DNA of 64,000 bases, from positions 496,001-560,000 of the forward strand of contig NZ_FUKM01000057.1 in NCBI RefSeq assembly GCF_900163645.1, given 5' to 3'. A program made the position numbers and the translations under genes. The first letter of the stretch is position 1, and each line of letters starts with the position of its first letter. This document shows, piece by piece, positions 46,269 to 56,104 of the stretch. The stretch is from Halomonas citrativorans. GTDB lineage: Bacteria > Pseudomonadota > Gammaproteobacteria > Pseudomonadales > Halomonadaceae. The notes under the pieces are model-generated. The model was not told the origin of the DNA. It saw nothing but the letters and a program-made list of their open reading frames with translations, and ran no database searches.

Positions 46269-47279
46269 ATGACATCGAACAAATTAACCCAGGAAGGTGT
46301 TGAGCCAACGCGCCCTGCGGGGCGCCAAGGGCTCATTAAACCACTGCGCACGCTGTTGGACACCTCTGGGCTGATCGCCGTTTTTATGCTGCTCTTTATC
46401 GCCCTGGCGGTGTTTATCCCCGACTTTCTTACCGGGCGAAACATGGTGGGGCTGCTGCTTTCGATCACCCTGATAGGCAGTCTGGCGACCACGATGATGC
46501 TGGTGTTGGCGCTGGGTGAGGTGGATCTTTCGGTGGCCTCAATCGTGGCGTTTGCGGGGGTAGTGGCAGCTGTTGTGACCTCTAGCTCCGGTAGCGTTTT
46601 TATCGGCGTTATAGGTGGCATTGTTGCCGGGGGCGCGGTGGGGGCCTTTAACGGGTTTGTGATTGCCAGGTTTGGTATTAACTCGCTGATTGCCACGCTG
46701 GCGGCGATGGAGTTTGTACGCGGGCTGGCTTATATCACGTCGGGTGGCGACGCGGTGATGATTACCGTGCCGGGTTTCTTTGATCTGGGTAGCGCTTCAT
46801 TTCTAGGCCTGACGCTGCCGGTGTGGACCATGTTGGCCTGCTTTGTCATCTTCGGTGTGGTGCTCAATATGACCGCCTTCGGACGCAATGTCCTTGCCAC
46901 GGGTGGTAACTCGGAGGCCGCGTCGCTCGCGGGGGTCAATGTCCGCCGCCTCAAGATTATTGTCTTTGGTTTACAAGGCGTTGTTGCGGGCGTCGTGGGC
47001 GTGTTACTGGCCTCACGGATGGGCTTGGGCGACCCCAATACCTCCATGGGGCTAGAGCTTGCGGTGATTTCTGCCTGTGTACTGGGTGGGGTGGCGCTAT
47101 CGGGCGGCGTTGCCACTATTACCGGCGTAGTTGTCGGCGTGCTGATCATGGGCTGTGTGCAGAACGCCATGGGGCTACTCAACGTACCAACGTTCTACCA
47201 GTACCTGGTACGTGGGGCAATTCTGCTGCTGGCGGTAATGTTTGACCGCTGGAAACAGACGCGACGCCAGCGCGCCTAA
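46269..47279 (+). CDS. araH: L-arabinose ABC transporter permease
   Basis: 336-aa CUT2 permease with about ten helices; the family loop GVNVRRLKIIVFGLQGVVAG (residues near 220) is present, as is ALGEVDLSVASIVAF. The ATG at 46269 follows a GTG at 46266; spacing from AGGA favours the ATG. Completes araFGH. Confidence 0.92.
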   Translation: MTSNKLTQEGVEPTRPAGRQGLIKPLRTLLDTSGLIAVFMLLFIALAVFIPDFLTGRNMVGLLLSITLIGSLATTMMLVLALGEVDLSVASIVAFAGVVAAVVTSSSGSVFIGVIGGIVAGGAVGAFNGFVIARFGINSLIATLAAMEFVRGLAYITSGGDAVMITVPGFFDLGSASFLGLTLPVWTMLACFVIFGVVLNMTAFGRNVLATGGNSEAASLAGVNVRRLKIIVFGLQGVVAGVVGVLLASRMGLGDPNTSMGLELAVISACVLGGVALSGGVATITGVVVGVLIMGCVQNAMGLLNVPTFYQYLVRGAILLLAVMFDRWKQTRRQRA

Positions 47280-47335
47280 CGACACTTTTTCCTGTTTTGT
47301 TTCTATCTTTTACCGAATTGTACGGAGAGACGTCC

Positions 47336-49081
47336 ATGTCTGAACGAAAGCCGCCCCTACGCTCTGCCCAGTGGTTTGGAACCGCCGATAAAAACGGCTT
47401 TATGTACCGCAGCTGGATGAAAAATCAGGGCATTCCCGACCATGAATTCCAGGGCAAGCCGATTATCGGGATCTGTAACACCTGGTCGGAACTAACGCCT
47501 TGCAACGCTCACTTTCGCAAGCTGGCGGAGCACGTAAAGCAAGGCATACTGGAAGCGGGCGGCTACCCGGTGGAATTCCCGGTCTTCTCCAGCGGTGAAT
47601 CCAACCTCCGCCCGACCGCAATGTTTACTCGTAACCTTGCCAGCATGGATGTTGAAGAGGCGATTCGCGGCAACCCGATTGATGCGGTGGTGCTGCTGGT
47701 AGGTTGCGATAAAACGACCCCGGCGCTGTTAATGGGCGCGGCGAGTTGTGATATTCCCACCATCGTCGTGACCGGCGGGCCCATGCTTAACGGCAAGCAC
47801 AAGGGCAAGGACATCGGTTCGGGTACCGTGGTCTGGCAGCTTTCTGAGCAGGTCAAAGCGGGCGAGATTTCACTGCACGACTTTATGGCCGCTGAAGCGG
47901 GCATGTCGCGCTCAGCGGGCACCTGTAACACCATGGGCACCGCGTCCACCATGGCCTGCATGGCGGAGTCATTGGGCACCTCGTTACCCCACAATGCGGC
48001 AATTCCTGCGGTGGATTCGCGTCGTTATGTGCTCGCACACCTTTCCGGTAATCGCATTGTCGAGATGGTTAACGAAGACCTCAAACTCTCCAAAATTCTC
48101 ACGAAAGAAGCGTTTGAGAATGCCATTCGTACCAACGCAGCGATTGGCGGCTCCACCAACGCGGTGATCCACCTGAAAGCGATTGCCGGGCGCATGGGGG
48201 TAGACCTTAAGCTGGACGACTGGAGCCGGGTGGGGCGCGGTACGCCCACGGTGGTAGATTTACAGCCCTCCGGGCGTTATTTGATGGAAGAGTTCTACTA
48301 CGCTGGCGGCCTGCCCGCCGTGCTAAAGCGCTTGGGGGACGCCGACCGCCTGCCCTTTAAAGACGCACTCACCGTTAACGGTAAAACCCTGTGGGAGAAC
48401 GTCAAGGATGCCCCGCTGTATAACGACGATGTTATTCGTCCGCTGGATAACCCGCTGACAGCGGATGGCGGTATCTGTGTGCTGCGCGGCAATCTTGCAC
48501 CCAATGGCGCGGTGTTAAAACCCTCGGCAGCGACCGCCGAACTGATGCAACACCGTGGTCGTGCCGTCGTGTTTGAAGACTTCGACGATTATAAAGCGCG
48601 CATCAATGACCCGGACCTGGACGTTGAAGCCAACGATATCCTGGTGATGAAACACTGCGGGCCTCGCGGTTATCACGGCATGGCGGAAGTTGGCAATATG
48701 GGGCTGCCGCCCAAGGTCCTTGCTCAGGGCGTCACCGATATGGTGCGTATCTCTGATGCGCGCATGAGCGGGACCGCTTACGGCACCGTGGTGCTGCACG
48801 TGGCACCCGAAGCTGCTGCGGGTGGCCCCTTGGCCGCGGTGCGTAACGGCGACTGGATTGAATTGGACTGCGCCAGCGGCCGGCTGCACCTGGACGTCAG
48901 TGAAGAGGAGATTCAGGCACGCCTCGCCGCGTTTGATGCCACGGCGGCCTCGACCCTCATCGCAAGCCAAGGCGGCTATCGCCAGCTCTATATTGAGCGA
49001 GTGCTGCAAGCCGATGAAGGCTGTGACTTTGACTTCCTGATCGGCTGTCGAGGCTCTGACGTGCCGCGTCATTCGCACTAG
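47336..49081 (+). CDS. L-arabonate dehydratase (IlvD/EDD family)
   Basis: 581-aa Fe-S dehydratase converting L-arabonate to 2-keto-3-deoxy-L-arabonate. The three cluster cysteines are C47 (IGICNTWSE), C124 (VGCDKTTP) and C197 (GTCNTMG), the pattern of [2Fe-2S] sugar-acid dehydratases. SGESNLRPTAM and the MLNGKHKG segment favour pentonate dehydratases over IlvD. GGAG lies 8 nt before the ATG at 47336; the frame extends to 47297. Between araH and the GH51 gene. Confidence 0.9.
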   Translation: MSERKPPLRSAQWFGTADKNGFMYRSWMKNQGIPDHEFQGKPIIGICNTWSELTPCNAHFRKLAEHVKQGILEAGGYPVEFPVFSSGESNLRPTAMFTRNLASMDVEEAIRGNPIDAVVLLVGCDKTTPALLMGAASCDIPTIVVTGGPMLNGKHKGKDIGSGTVVWQLSEQVKAGEISLHDFMAAEAGMSRSAGTCNTMGTASTMACMAESLGTSLPHNAAIPAVDSRRYVLAHLSGNRIVEMVNEDLKLSKILTKEAFENAIRTNAAIGGSTNAVIHLKAIAGRMGVDLKLDDWSRVGRGTPTVVDLQPSGRYLMEEFYYAGGLPAVLKRLGDADRLPFKDALTVNGKTLWENVKDAPLYNDDVIRPLDNPLTADGGICVLRGNLAPNGAVLKPSAATAELMQHRGRAVVFEDFDDYKARINDPDLDVEANDILVMKHCGPRGYHGMAEVGNMGLPPKVLAQGVTDMVRISDARMSGTAYGTVVLHVAPEAAAGGPLAAVRNGDWIELDCASGRLHLDVSEEEIQARLAAFDATAASTLIASQGGYRQLYIERVLQADEGCDFDFLIGCRGSDVPRHSH

Positions 49082-49147
49082 CCCAGCCCCTGAGCTGATT
49101 AATAAATAATCAACTCCATCAAAAAAAACAACAGGAGAAATGTGTTT

Positions 49148-50674
49148 ATGCGCGTACGTGCATCGTTACACCGCGATTTCATCATTAGCCAGATTGATGA
49201 TCGTCTCTATTCGGCGTTCATTGAGCATATGGGGCGAGCGATCTACTCCGGGATCTATGAGCCAGGGCATCCGCAAGCGGACCTTAATGGCTTCCGCAAG
49301 GATGTACTGGCACTGGTACGTGACCTTAACATTCCTGCTATTCGCTACCCTGGCGGCAACTTTGTGTCCGCCTATAACTGGGAAGATGGCATTGGCCCCA
49401 AGGAACAGCGTCCTGTAAGGCTGGATCTCGCCTGGCGCTCAAAAGAGACCAATCAGGTGGGCATTAATGAGTTTGCCCAGTGGGCCGAGATGGCCGGCAT
49501 TGAAATGATGCTTGCCGTCAATCTTGGTTCACGCAGCCTTGAAGATGCGCGCAATTTTGCCGAATACGCGATTCATCCCGAGGGCACCTACTGGTCAGAC
49601 CTTCGCCGTAGCCATGGTGTTCAGGAACCCTATAACGTCAAGATGTGGTGCCTGGGTAACGAGATGGACGGCCCTTGGCAAATAGGCCAGAAGGAGGCCA
49701 AGGAGTATGGTCAACTGGCGAATCAAACGGCCAAAGCGCTCAAGGCACTCGATGGTAATATCGAGGCGATCGTATGCGGCTCCTCCAATGATCAAATGCC
49801 AACCTATCCTGACTGGGAGCGTGAAGTTCTCGAAGAGTGTTACGAGAATGTCGACTATATCTCGCTACATAAATACTTCGGTAATTCGAGCCGCGATACG
49901 CTGAATTACTTTGCCAAAATTGAGGAAACCGGTCGGTATATCCAGGCCATCGGTGGCGTGATCGATTTTGTGAAAGCCAAGAAGCGCGCCAAAAACGATG
50001 TCTATATCTGCTTTGATGAGTGGAATGTCTGGTATCACCGCCGTGAAGAGGATTCCAAGCGTTGGCGTGAATGGAACTGGCCGGAAGCCCCCGAGCTACT
50101 TGAGGAAGATTATAACTTTGAGGATGCACTGTTCGTTGCAGGGTTGATCAACGAATTTATCCGGCGCAGTGACCGCGTGCGAATTGCCTGTATTGCCCAA
50201 CTGGTGAATGTCATCGCTCCTATTCGGGCCGAAAAAGGTGGCCCCGCCTGGCGTCAAACCATCTATTACCCCTACCAGTTTGCATCACTTTATGGCCGTG
50301 GCACGGCGCTTAACGTAGCGGTCGATGGCCCTACCTACGACTGCAACGTGGCCAGCGATGTGAACTACCTGGATGCCGCAGCGGTGCATGATGAAAAGGC
50401 CGGCATGGTGACGCTGTTTCTGGTTAACCGTCATCTTGAGGAAGACGTTGACCTTGATATGACGCTAACCGGGTTTGCTAATGCACGTTTGGTTGAGCAC
50501 AACGTCATGGCAGGGTTTGGCCTACGTGATACCAATGGGGCGAATAACCCGGATGCCGTAGCACCGTGTAAGGGCTCCGGAATAGGTGTCGAAAATAGCC
50601 GTGTTAAGGGTAAATTGGCAGCGCTCTCTTATCACGTCATCCGCCTTGATGTGTCAACGGGAGCCAGCGCATGA
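49148..50674 (+). CDS. abfA: Alpha-L-arabinofuranosidase, GH51
   Basis: 508-aa cytoplasmic glycosidase releasing arabinose from arabino-oligosaccharides. The acid/base glutamate is about E172 (CLGNEMDGPW) and the nucleophile about E291 (ICFDEWNVWYH). RYPGGNFVSAYNWEDGIGP is the typical N-terminal substrate loop. The ATG at 49148 is preferred over the GTG at 49142 by spacing from AGGAG. Its stop overlaps the next gene's start (ATGA), tying it to the ABC importer. Confidence 0.94.
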   Translation: MRVRASLHRDFIISQIDDRLYSAFIEHMGRAIYSGIYEPGHPQADLNGFRKDVLALVRDLNIPAIRYPGGNFVSAYNWEDGIGPKEQRPVRLDLAWRSKETNQVGINEFAQWAEMAGIEMMLAVNLGSRSLEDARNFAEYAIHPEGTYWSDLRRSHGVQEPYNVKMWCLGNEMDGPWQIGQKEAKEYGQLANQTAKALKALDGNIEAIVCGSSNDQMPTYPDWEREVLEECYENVDYISLHKYFGNSSRDTLNYFAKIEETGRYIQAIGGVIDFVKAKKRAKNDVYICFDEWNVWYHRREEDSKRWREWNWPEAPELLEEDYNFEDALFVAGLINEFIRRSDRVRIACIAQLVNVIAPIRAEKGGPAWRQTIYYPYQFASLYGRGTALNVAVDGPTYDCNVASDVNYLDAAAVHDEKAGMVTLFLVNRHLEEDVDLDMTLTGFANARLVEHNVMAGFGLRDTNGANNPDAVAPCKGSGIGVENSRVKGKLAALSYHVIRLDVSTGASA

Positions 50675-51750
50675 CAGGGGTTACGCTATCATCTGTCGAT
50701 AAAGTCTTTGGCTCGACCAACATTATCGACAATGTGTCGATGGAGATTGCCAAGGGCGAGTTTGCGGTTTTTGTCGGCCCTTCGGGCTGCGGTAAGTCGA
50801 CGCTGCTACGTATGATAGCGGGGCTTGAGGAAACCAGCGCAGGCACTGTCGAAATCGAAGGCCGAGATGTTACTCAGGTTGAGCCTGCTCAGCGAGAAGT
50901 AGCGATGGTTTTCCAATCCTATGCCTTGTATCCGCACTTGAGTGTGTTTGACAACATGGCGTTCAGTTTGCGGCTGGCCAAGACCCCCAAGCAGCAGATT
51001 ACGGCCCAGGTCAATGAGGCAGCGCGCATCCTCAAAATCGAGGAGCAACTGGACAAAAAACCCTCCAAACTTTCGGGCGGGCAGCGCCAGCGAGTGGCGA
51101 TTGGACGGGCCATTGTGCGTCAGCCCAAGGTGTTCCTGTTTGATGAGCCGCTTTCCAACCTGGATGCCGAGTTGCGCGTCCAAATGCGCCTTGAGCTTTC
51201 TCAGTTACACCGGCAGCTTGGCTCAACCATGATTTATGTGACGCACGATCAGGTCGAGGCAATGACGCTAGCCGACAAGATATTTGTCCTGCGCGGGGGC
51301 GTCGTTCAGCAATCCGGCACGCCATTGGAACTGTATGACAATCCCGCCAATCAGTTTGTCGCCGGATTTATTGGTTCGCCTGCAATGAACTTTCTGACGG
51401 CAACGGTTAGCGCTGTCACTCCCGACGGCTTGGCAGCCATCATCGAAGGCAGTGAGGGTCAGACAATAGAAGCCCAACTGCAAAACAGTGCTCTTGAAAT
51501 AGGCCAAACCGTGGTGTTGGGCATACGTCCGGAGCATTTGCATATTCGCGAGGAAGGGTTTAGCTCCACGGTTGAGATGACCGAAAATCTTGGCGGCGTT
51601 GCCTACCTACACGCCCGCTTGGCAGATGGGCAAAAAGTCGTGATTGAGCGCCGTGGCGAACGTCAGTCATATCAGTCCGAGCGTATTTCCACTTGGGCTG
51701 ATGCCAAGCATGTGTTGGTCTTTGACCAGGATGGCCAGCGTTTGCGCTAG
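50671..51750 (+). CDS. ABC transporter ATP-binding protein, MsmK/UgpC type
   Basis: 359-aa ATPase for the CUT1 importer that follows. Walker A VGPSGCGKST, signature LSGGQRQR, Walker [19 protein letters not shown] region at the C-terminus. It is distinct from the ATPase at 8656-9783. Translationally coupled to the GH51 gene. Confidence 0.92.
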   Translation: MTGVTLSSVDKVFGSTNIIDNVSMEIAKGEFAVFVGPSGCGKSTLLRMIAGLEETSAGTVEIEGRDVTQVEPAQREVAMVFQSYALYPHLSVFDNMAFSLRLAKTPKQQITAQVNEAARILKIEEQLDKKPSKLSGGQRQRVAIGRAIVRQPKVFLFDEPLSNLDAELRVQMRLELSQLHRQLGSTMIYVTHDQVEAMTLADKIFVLRGGVVQQSGTPLELYDNPANQFVAGFIGSPAMNFLTATVSAVTPDGLAAIIEGSEGQTIEAQLQNSALEIGQTVVLGIRPEHLHIREEGFSSTVEMTENLGGVAYLHARLADGQKVVIERRGERQSYQSERISTWADAKHVLVFDQDGQRLR

Positions 51751-51804
51751 CGCAGGGGCATTAGCATGCAGAGTTTGAAAATAGCGCTGAAAGCTAAAAC
51801 AAGA

Positions 51805-51833
51805 GCGAGCCATTAGCGCAAATTCTGGCTCGC
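51805..51833 (+). other. Hairpin in the leader of the CUT1 binding-protein gene
   Basis: Perfect 8-bp stem (GCGAGCCA / TGGCTCGC), 13-nt loop, in the 116-bp gap between ATPase and binding-protein genes. Likely an mRNA-stabilising or processing element; no T-run. Confidence 0.45.
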
Positions 51834-51866
51834 CAGATAAGCATTCGTCTTTAGGAGACAATAATA

Positions 51867-53144
51867 ATGAAATTACTAAAATCAATTGTACTGGCCACCG
51901 CAACCTGCGCCACCGCAACTTCAGCAATGGCCCAGACCGACGTCGTCTGGTGGGACTTCTTTGTGGGCGGTGATGGGCAGCGCATGAAGGCGTTGATTAG
52001 CCAGTTTAACGACGAACACCCGGATATTAATATCGATGCCACTTCGTCAGAGTGGGGTGTGCCGTTCTACACGCGGGTGCGCACGGCTGCTGCGGTAGGC
52101 CAAGGTCCCGATATGGTTAGCTACCACCTGTCCCGAGTGCCGCTGGCGCTATCAGAAGGCATATTACTGCCCATTAGTGAAAGTGACTTGGAGAATGCAG
52201 GTCTTGCTCGTACTGACTTTTACGAGCGCTCAATAGAAGCCGCTTCTGATGATGAAGGGACGCTATATGCGGTGCCCTTTGATATCCATTCGATCATTCT
52301 TTATTACAACAAAAGCTATTTAGAGGGTAGCGAGTATCTTGATGAAGAAGGCAATTTGGTCGGTATTGAGAGTCTGGATGATCTTAATGCCGCGCTAGCG
52401 CTTGCTCAGGAAAATGGCTCCCAAACACCACTCTCCTATCAAACGGGCGGCCCCGGTGGTATCTGGCGCATCTTCCATACGTTGCTTAGTCAGCAAGGTG
52501 GAACGCTGATCGAAGATGGCGAAGTGTTGCCTGGCGACAACTTCGACAAGGCCGTACGGGCCATCTCGATCATGCAAGAGTGGGGCGATAACGACTATCA
52601 ACCCGAGCATGCCGAATACGAAGCATCGGTTGCCCTGTTCACCTCGGGTCGTTCGGCTTTCTTCATCAACGGTGTGTGGGAGGTTCCAACGCTGGTCGAT
52701 ATGCAAGAGGCGGGCACACTCGGTTTTGAATGGGGTGCGGTCAAGGTGCCGACCTTGCTAGAAGAAGACGCTATCTGGGCCGATAGCCACGCGTTCGCCA
52801 TCCCGGTCCAGGGAGATGACGAAATGTCGGACGAAAAGCGTGAAGCGGTAATGACCGTTATTGGCTGGATGCAAAATCACTCTATTGACTGGGCAGCTGC
52901 CGGTCATATTCCCGCCTATCTTCCTACCGCCGAAAGCGAAGAGTTCGCGCAAATGGAACCCAACGCGACCTATGCATCGCTTGCCGATAACGCCGTATAT
53001 GACGCGCGTTCAACCATCGCGGGTGTCGCCTCTCCTGTCTACGATGCAGCGCTGAATGTGATTGCACCCGCCATCCATGGTTTTCTGGAGCCAGAGCAGG
53101 CTGCGGAGCAAATGCGTCAAGAGCTGCAGGCGCTCATTAATTAA
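51867..53144 (+). CDS. ABC transporter sugar-binding protein (CUT1), probably arabino-oligosaccharide
   Basis: 425 aa with a signal peptide ending near TSAMAQT. The start of the mature protein (VVWWDFFVGGDGQRMKALI) and GIWRIFHTLLSQQGG are typical of cluster 1 oligosaccharide-binding proteins. Strong AGGAG. Its position between GH51 and GH43 genes suggests alpha-1,5-arabino-oligosaccharides; the sequence alone does not prove the ligand. Confidence 0.88.
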   Translation: MKLLKSIVLATATCATATSAMAQTDVVWWDFFVGGDGQRMKALISQFNDEHPDINIDATSSEWGVPFYTRVRTAAAVGQGPDMVSYHLSRVPLALSEGILLPISESDLENAGLARTDFYERSIEAASDDEGTLYAVPFDIHSIILYYNKSYLEGSEYLDEEGNLVGIESLDDLNAALALAQENGSQTPLSYQTGGPGGIWRIFHTLLSQQGGTLIEDGEVLPGDNFDKAVRAISIMQEWGDNDYQPEHAEYEASVALFTSGRSAFFINGVWEVPTLVDMQEAGTLGFEWGAVKVPTLLEEDAIWADSHAFAIPVQGDDEMSDEKREAVMTVIGWMQNHSIDWAAAGHIPAYLPTAESEEFAQMEPNATYASLADNAVYDARSTIAGVASPVYDAALNVIAPAIHGFLEPEQAAEQMRQELQALIN

Positions 53145-53177
53145 GCGCCTAAAGGGCTAAAAACACTATGGTTGCTC

Positions 53178-53216
53178 GCACTGCTGATACACGAAAGATG
53201 GGCGCATCTGCAGTGC
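53178..53216 (+). terminator. Bulged hairpin between binding-protein and permease genes
   Basis: Outer arms GCACTGC / GCAGTGC and inner stem AGATG-GGCG-CATCT, with an unpaired stretch on the left side. Position matches the hairpin at 7321 in the other CUT1 operon. Confidence 0.4.
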
Positions 53217-53238
53217 AGTACTTAAGGGAGTTCCGCCA

Positions 53239-54123
53239 TTGGCTATGATCACAAATCGGCGTAAGCATGTTGTGGTGGCGATGACATTGATTGCGCCCTT
53301 CGTGTTTATCTTTGCACTGGTATTTCTCTACCCGACGGTGCAAATGATAGGAATGAGCTTTACCAACGCGCCACTCATTGGCTCGGGGGAGTGGGTAGGG
53401 CTGGATAACTATCGACGCCTGCTAAGCGATAACCTGTTTTATACCTCGCTCAAAAATAACGGCTATTTTGTACTGCTGACGGTTGTGCCGACCACGGTGA
53501 TTGCTCTGGCCATTGCGCTGGCGGTTAATCGTCTTTCAGGACGCATGCAGGCGTTGGTCCTGGCGATCTTTTTTCTGCCCTATATTCTGCCTGTCTCGGT
53601 GGTCACTCAGATTTGGGCCTGGATGCTCGATTTCCAGTTCGGCATACTCCAGCCGCTACTTGAATGGGTAACCGGAAAGCCAGTCGCCGTCTTTAATAAT
53701 CCTTATTGGGTCATGCCGACGGTTGCCGCTATTACCATCTGGTGGACGAACGGGTTCAATGTTCTGCTGTTTATTGCGGGGCTGCGCAATATTTCCACTG
53801 ACTTGTATGAAGCGGCAGCGTTGGACGGTGCCTCTCGGCGTCAGCTGTTTATGAAGATTACGTGGCCATTGTTATGGCCGGTTACTGCGCTTGTGTTGAC
53901 GCTGCAGCTTATTCTCCAACTTAAACTGTTCGACCAGGTGTACCTACTGAGCGGAGGCGGCCCTTTCAACTCCTCTTACGTACTGTTGATGATGGTTTAC
54001 CGTGAGGCTTTCCAGCTTAACCATGGCGGCTATGCCTCAGCAGTAGCACTGGTGCTATTTGTTCTGATCATGGTCGTCTCGGTACTGCAATTCCAACTGC
54101 TGAGAATCGGAGGACGCAAGTGA
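53239..54123 (+). CDS. ABC transporter permease, CUT1 (MalF-like)
   Basis: 294 aa, six helices, EAA loop DLYEAAALDGASRRQLFMKI. The start is a TTG at 53239, 8 nt after GGGAG; an ATG two codons later is too far from it. Pairs with the next permease. Confidence 0.9.
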   Translation: MAMITNRRKHVVVAMTLIAPFVFIFALVFLYPTVQMIGMSFTNAPLIGSGEWVGLDNYRRLLSDNLFYTSLKNNGYFVLLTVVPTTVIALAIALAVNRLSGRMQALVLAIFFLPYILPVSVVTQIWAWMLDFQFGILQPLLEWVTGKPVAVFNNPYWVMPTVAAITIWWTNGFNVLLFIAGLRNISTDLYEAAALDGASRRQLFMKITWPLLWPVTALVLTLQLILQLKLFDQVYLLSGGGPFNSSYVLLMMVYREAFQLNHGGYASAVALVLFVLIMVVSVLQFQLLRIGGRK

Positions 54124-55019
54124 GAGTTCAAAGAGTTTCCAATCCGCGTTGGAAAGCCGCTTCACACGCTGCCAAACCGCGAGGGACGAAAATCGGCACC
54201 CGAAAAGTAGAGAATACCGTGCTGCTGGTCATTACCCTGACGGCTGCCGCTATCTGGATATTTCCGCTTTACTGGGCCTTTGTTACCTCAATCCGCAGTG
54301 AGGGTCACGTAGTTAGCGAGGCGGCAGGGCTGCTGCCCGATATGTTCAGTATGGCCGCCTATCATGATGCACTGTTCAACTCCAATTTGCTGACGTGGTA
54401 TGTCAACTCCATTGGAACCTCGGTCATTATCACTGTGCTGGTGCTGATAACCGGCATGATGTGCGCTTATGCGTTATCGCAAATGCGCTTTCCGGGCCGA
54501 AGAGTGCTGTATGCCGTTGTGCTGGCCAGTTTTATGATTCCCACTCAGGCGCTAGTGGTCACTCAATTCGTACTGATGAGCGACCTTGGACTGGTGAATA
54601 CCTGGGCGGGGATTATTCTGCCGCAACTCATCGTCCCTGTAGTGATTATTGTCTACAAGCAGTTTTTTGATGCGGTACCTCAGGAGATGCGCGAGGCCGT
54701 GTTACTGGATGGAGGTGGAGAATATACGCTGCTGTTTAAAGTGTACTTGCCGCTCAATTGGGGAATCACCACGGCGCTTGCGATTATTACCTTCATTATG
54801 GCGTGGAACCAATTCTTCTGGCCTTTCCTGGTCATTACATCAGAAAACATGATGACGATCCCCGTCGGGATCACCCAAGTGCGGGATACTTTCGGCGTTA
54901 ATTACGCACGGGTGATGGCGGTGGCGCTATTAGGAGCAGCTCCCGTAGCGATTGCCTACCTAATCTTCCAGAAGAAAGTAACGGAAGCGGTAATGATTTC
55001 CTCGGGGGTTAAGGGATGA
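54120..55019 (+). CDS. ABC transporter permease, CUT1 (MalG-like)
   Basis: 299 aa, six helices after a basic N-terminal tail of about 30 residues. EAA loop EMREAVLLDGGGEYTLLFKVYLP; here the usual alanines are partly replaced. GTG start overlapping the upstream stop (GTGA). The downstream arabinanase gene overlaps its stop. Confidence 0.9.
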   Translation: MRVQRVSNPRWKAASHAAKPRGTKIGTRKVENTVLLVITLTAAAIWIFPLYWAFVTSIRSEGHVVSEAAGLLPDMFSMAAYHDALFNSNLLTWYVNSIGTSVIITVLVLITGMMCAYALSQMRFPGRRVLYAVVLASFMIPTQALVVTQFVLMSDLGLVNTWAGIILPQLIVPVVIIVYKQFFDAVPQEMREAVLLDGGGEYTLLFKVYLPLNWGITTALAIITFIMAWNQFFWPFLVITSENMMTIPVGITQVRDTFGVNYARVMAVALLGAAPVAIAYLIFQKKVTEAVMISSGVKG

Positions 55020-56104
55020 TAGCTGCTCACGATAAGGCACGCCCAACAATGCCAAGCAGGCGGCGTTTGACCAAGCTAACAAAAGCGTTACACGTATCCT
55101 TGTGCGCACTGCTGGGCGCCGTGCCGGTCAGCATGGTGGCAGCTGCGGATACTCAAGTGAGTATTCACGACCCCGTGATGGCTCGGGAAGATGGAACTTA
55201 TTATCTGTTTTCTACCGGGCCTGGAATTACCTTCTATAGCTCTCAGGATATGCAGACATGGAAGCATGAAGGACCGGTTTTTGAGCCCGAACCCACGTGG
55301 GCGCGTGAGGTAGTGCCGGAGTTTGCAGGCCATCTCTGGGCGCCCGATATTATTGAGCGCGATGGACAGTACTACTTGTTCTATTCGGTGTCTGCCTTTG
55401 GTCTCAATACGTCGGCGATTGGCGTGACGATCAACCAGACGCTGGATCCTGATAGCCCTGATTATCATTGGGTTGATCAGGGCGTCGTAGTGCAGTCGTT
55501 GCCTAATCGTGACCTATGGAATGCCATTGATCCCAATATCGTCATCGATGCAGACGGCGATGCCTGGATGAGCTTTGGTTCTTTCTGGGGAGGCATCAAG
55601 CTGGTACGTCTTGCCGACAACCTGATAGAAGTGGCGCAGCCTGAAGAATGGTACACCTTGGCCAAGCTCGAACGCCCGGCTTTTGTACTTGATAGCCAGG
55701 CAGGCCCCGCTGAAATTGAGGCACCGTTCATCTTCCAACGTGGTGATTATTATTACCTGTTCGTTTCCTATGGTAAGTGTTGCCGTGGTGAAGAGAGCAC
55801 TTACCATCTGGCTGTTGGCCGTTCGGCGGATGTGCAAGGACCGTACCTGGATAAAGACGGTATCGATATGGCAGTTGGAGGGGGCTCCGTCATCCTTGAA
55901 GGCAACGATCAGTGGTATGGCGTTGGCCATAACAGTATCTACACATTCGATGATCAGGATTATCTGATTTTCCACGCCTACGAAGCGGCCGATGAAGGTC
56001 TGCAAAAACTAAAGATTGCACAGGTTGAATGGCCTGATGGGTGGCCAGAAGTGAAAACAGCCGTGCTTGAGGAGTATCAAAGTCAGCTCCAGCCGGTTGA
56101 ATAG
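55016..56104 (+). CDS. abnA: Exported endo-1,5-alpha-L-arabinanase, GH43
   Basis: 362 aa. A basic N-terminus and hydrophobic stretch ending near VAAAD form a signal peptide. GH43 catalytic residues: D52 (IHDPVM), D172 (NAIDPN) and E235 (IEAPF). GHLWAPDI and VSYGKCCRGEESTYH match the endo-arabinanase branch. It would cut arabinan outside the cytoplasm into fragments for the ABC importer it is coupled to (ATG overlaps the permease stop). Confidence 0.9.
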   Translation: MIAAHDKARPTMPSRRRLTKLTKALHVSLCALLGAVPVSMVAAADTQVSIHDPVMAREDGTYYLFSTGPGITFYSSQDMQTWKHEGPVFEPEPTWAREVVPEFAGHLWAPDIIERDGQYYLFYSVSAFGLNTSAIGVTINQTLDPDSPDYHWVDQGVVVQSLPNRDLWNAIDPNIVIDADGDAWMSFGSFWGGIKLVRLADNLIEVAQPEEWYTLAKLERPAFVLDSQAGPAEIEAPFIFQRGDYYYLFVSYGKCCRGEESTYHLAVGRSADVQGPYLDKDGIDMAVGGGSVILEGNDQWYGVGHNSIYTFDDQDYLIFHAYEAADEGLQKLKIAQVEWPDGWPEVKTAVLEEYQSQLQPVE

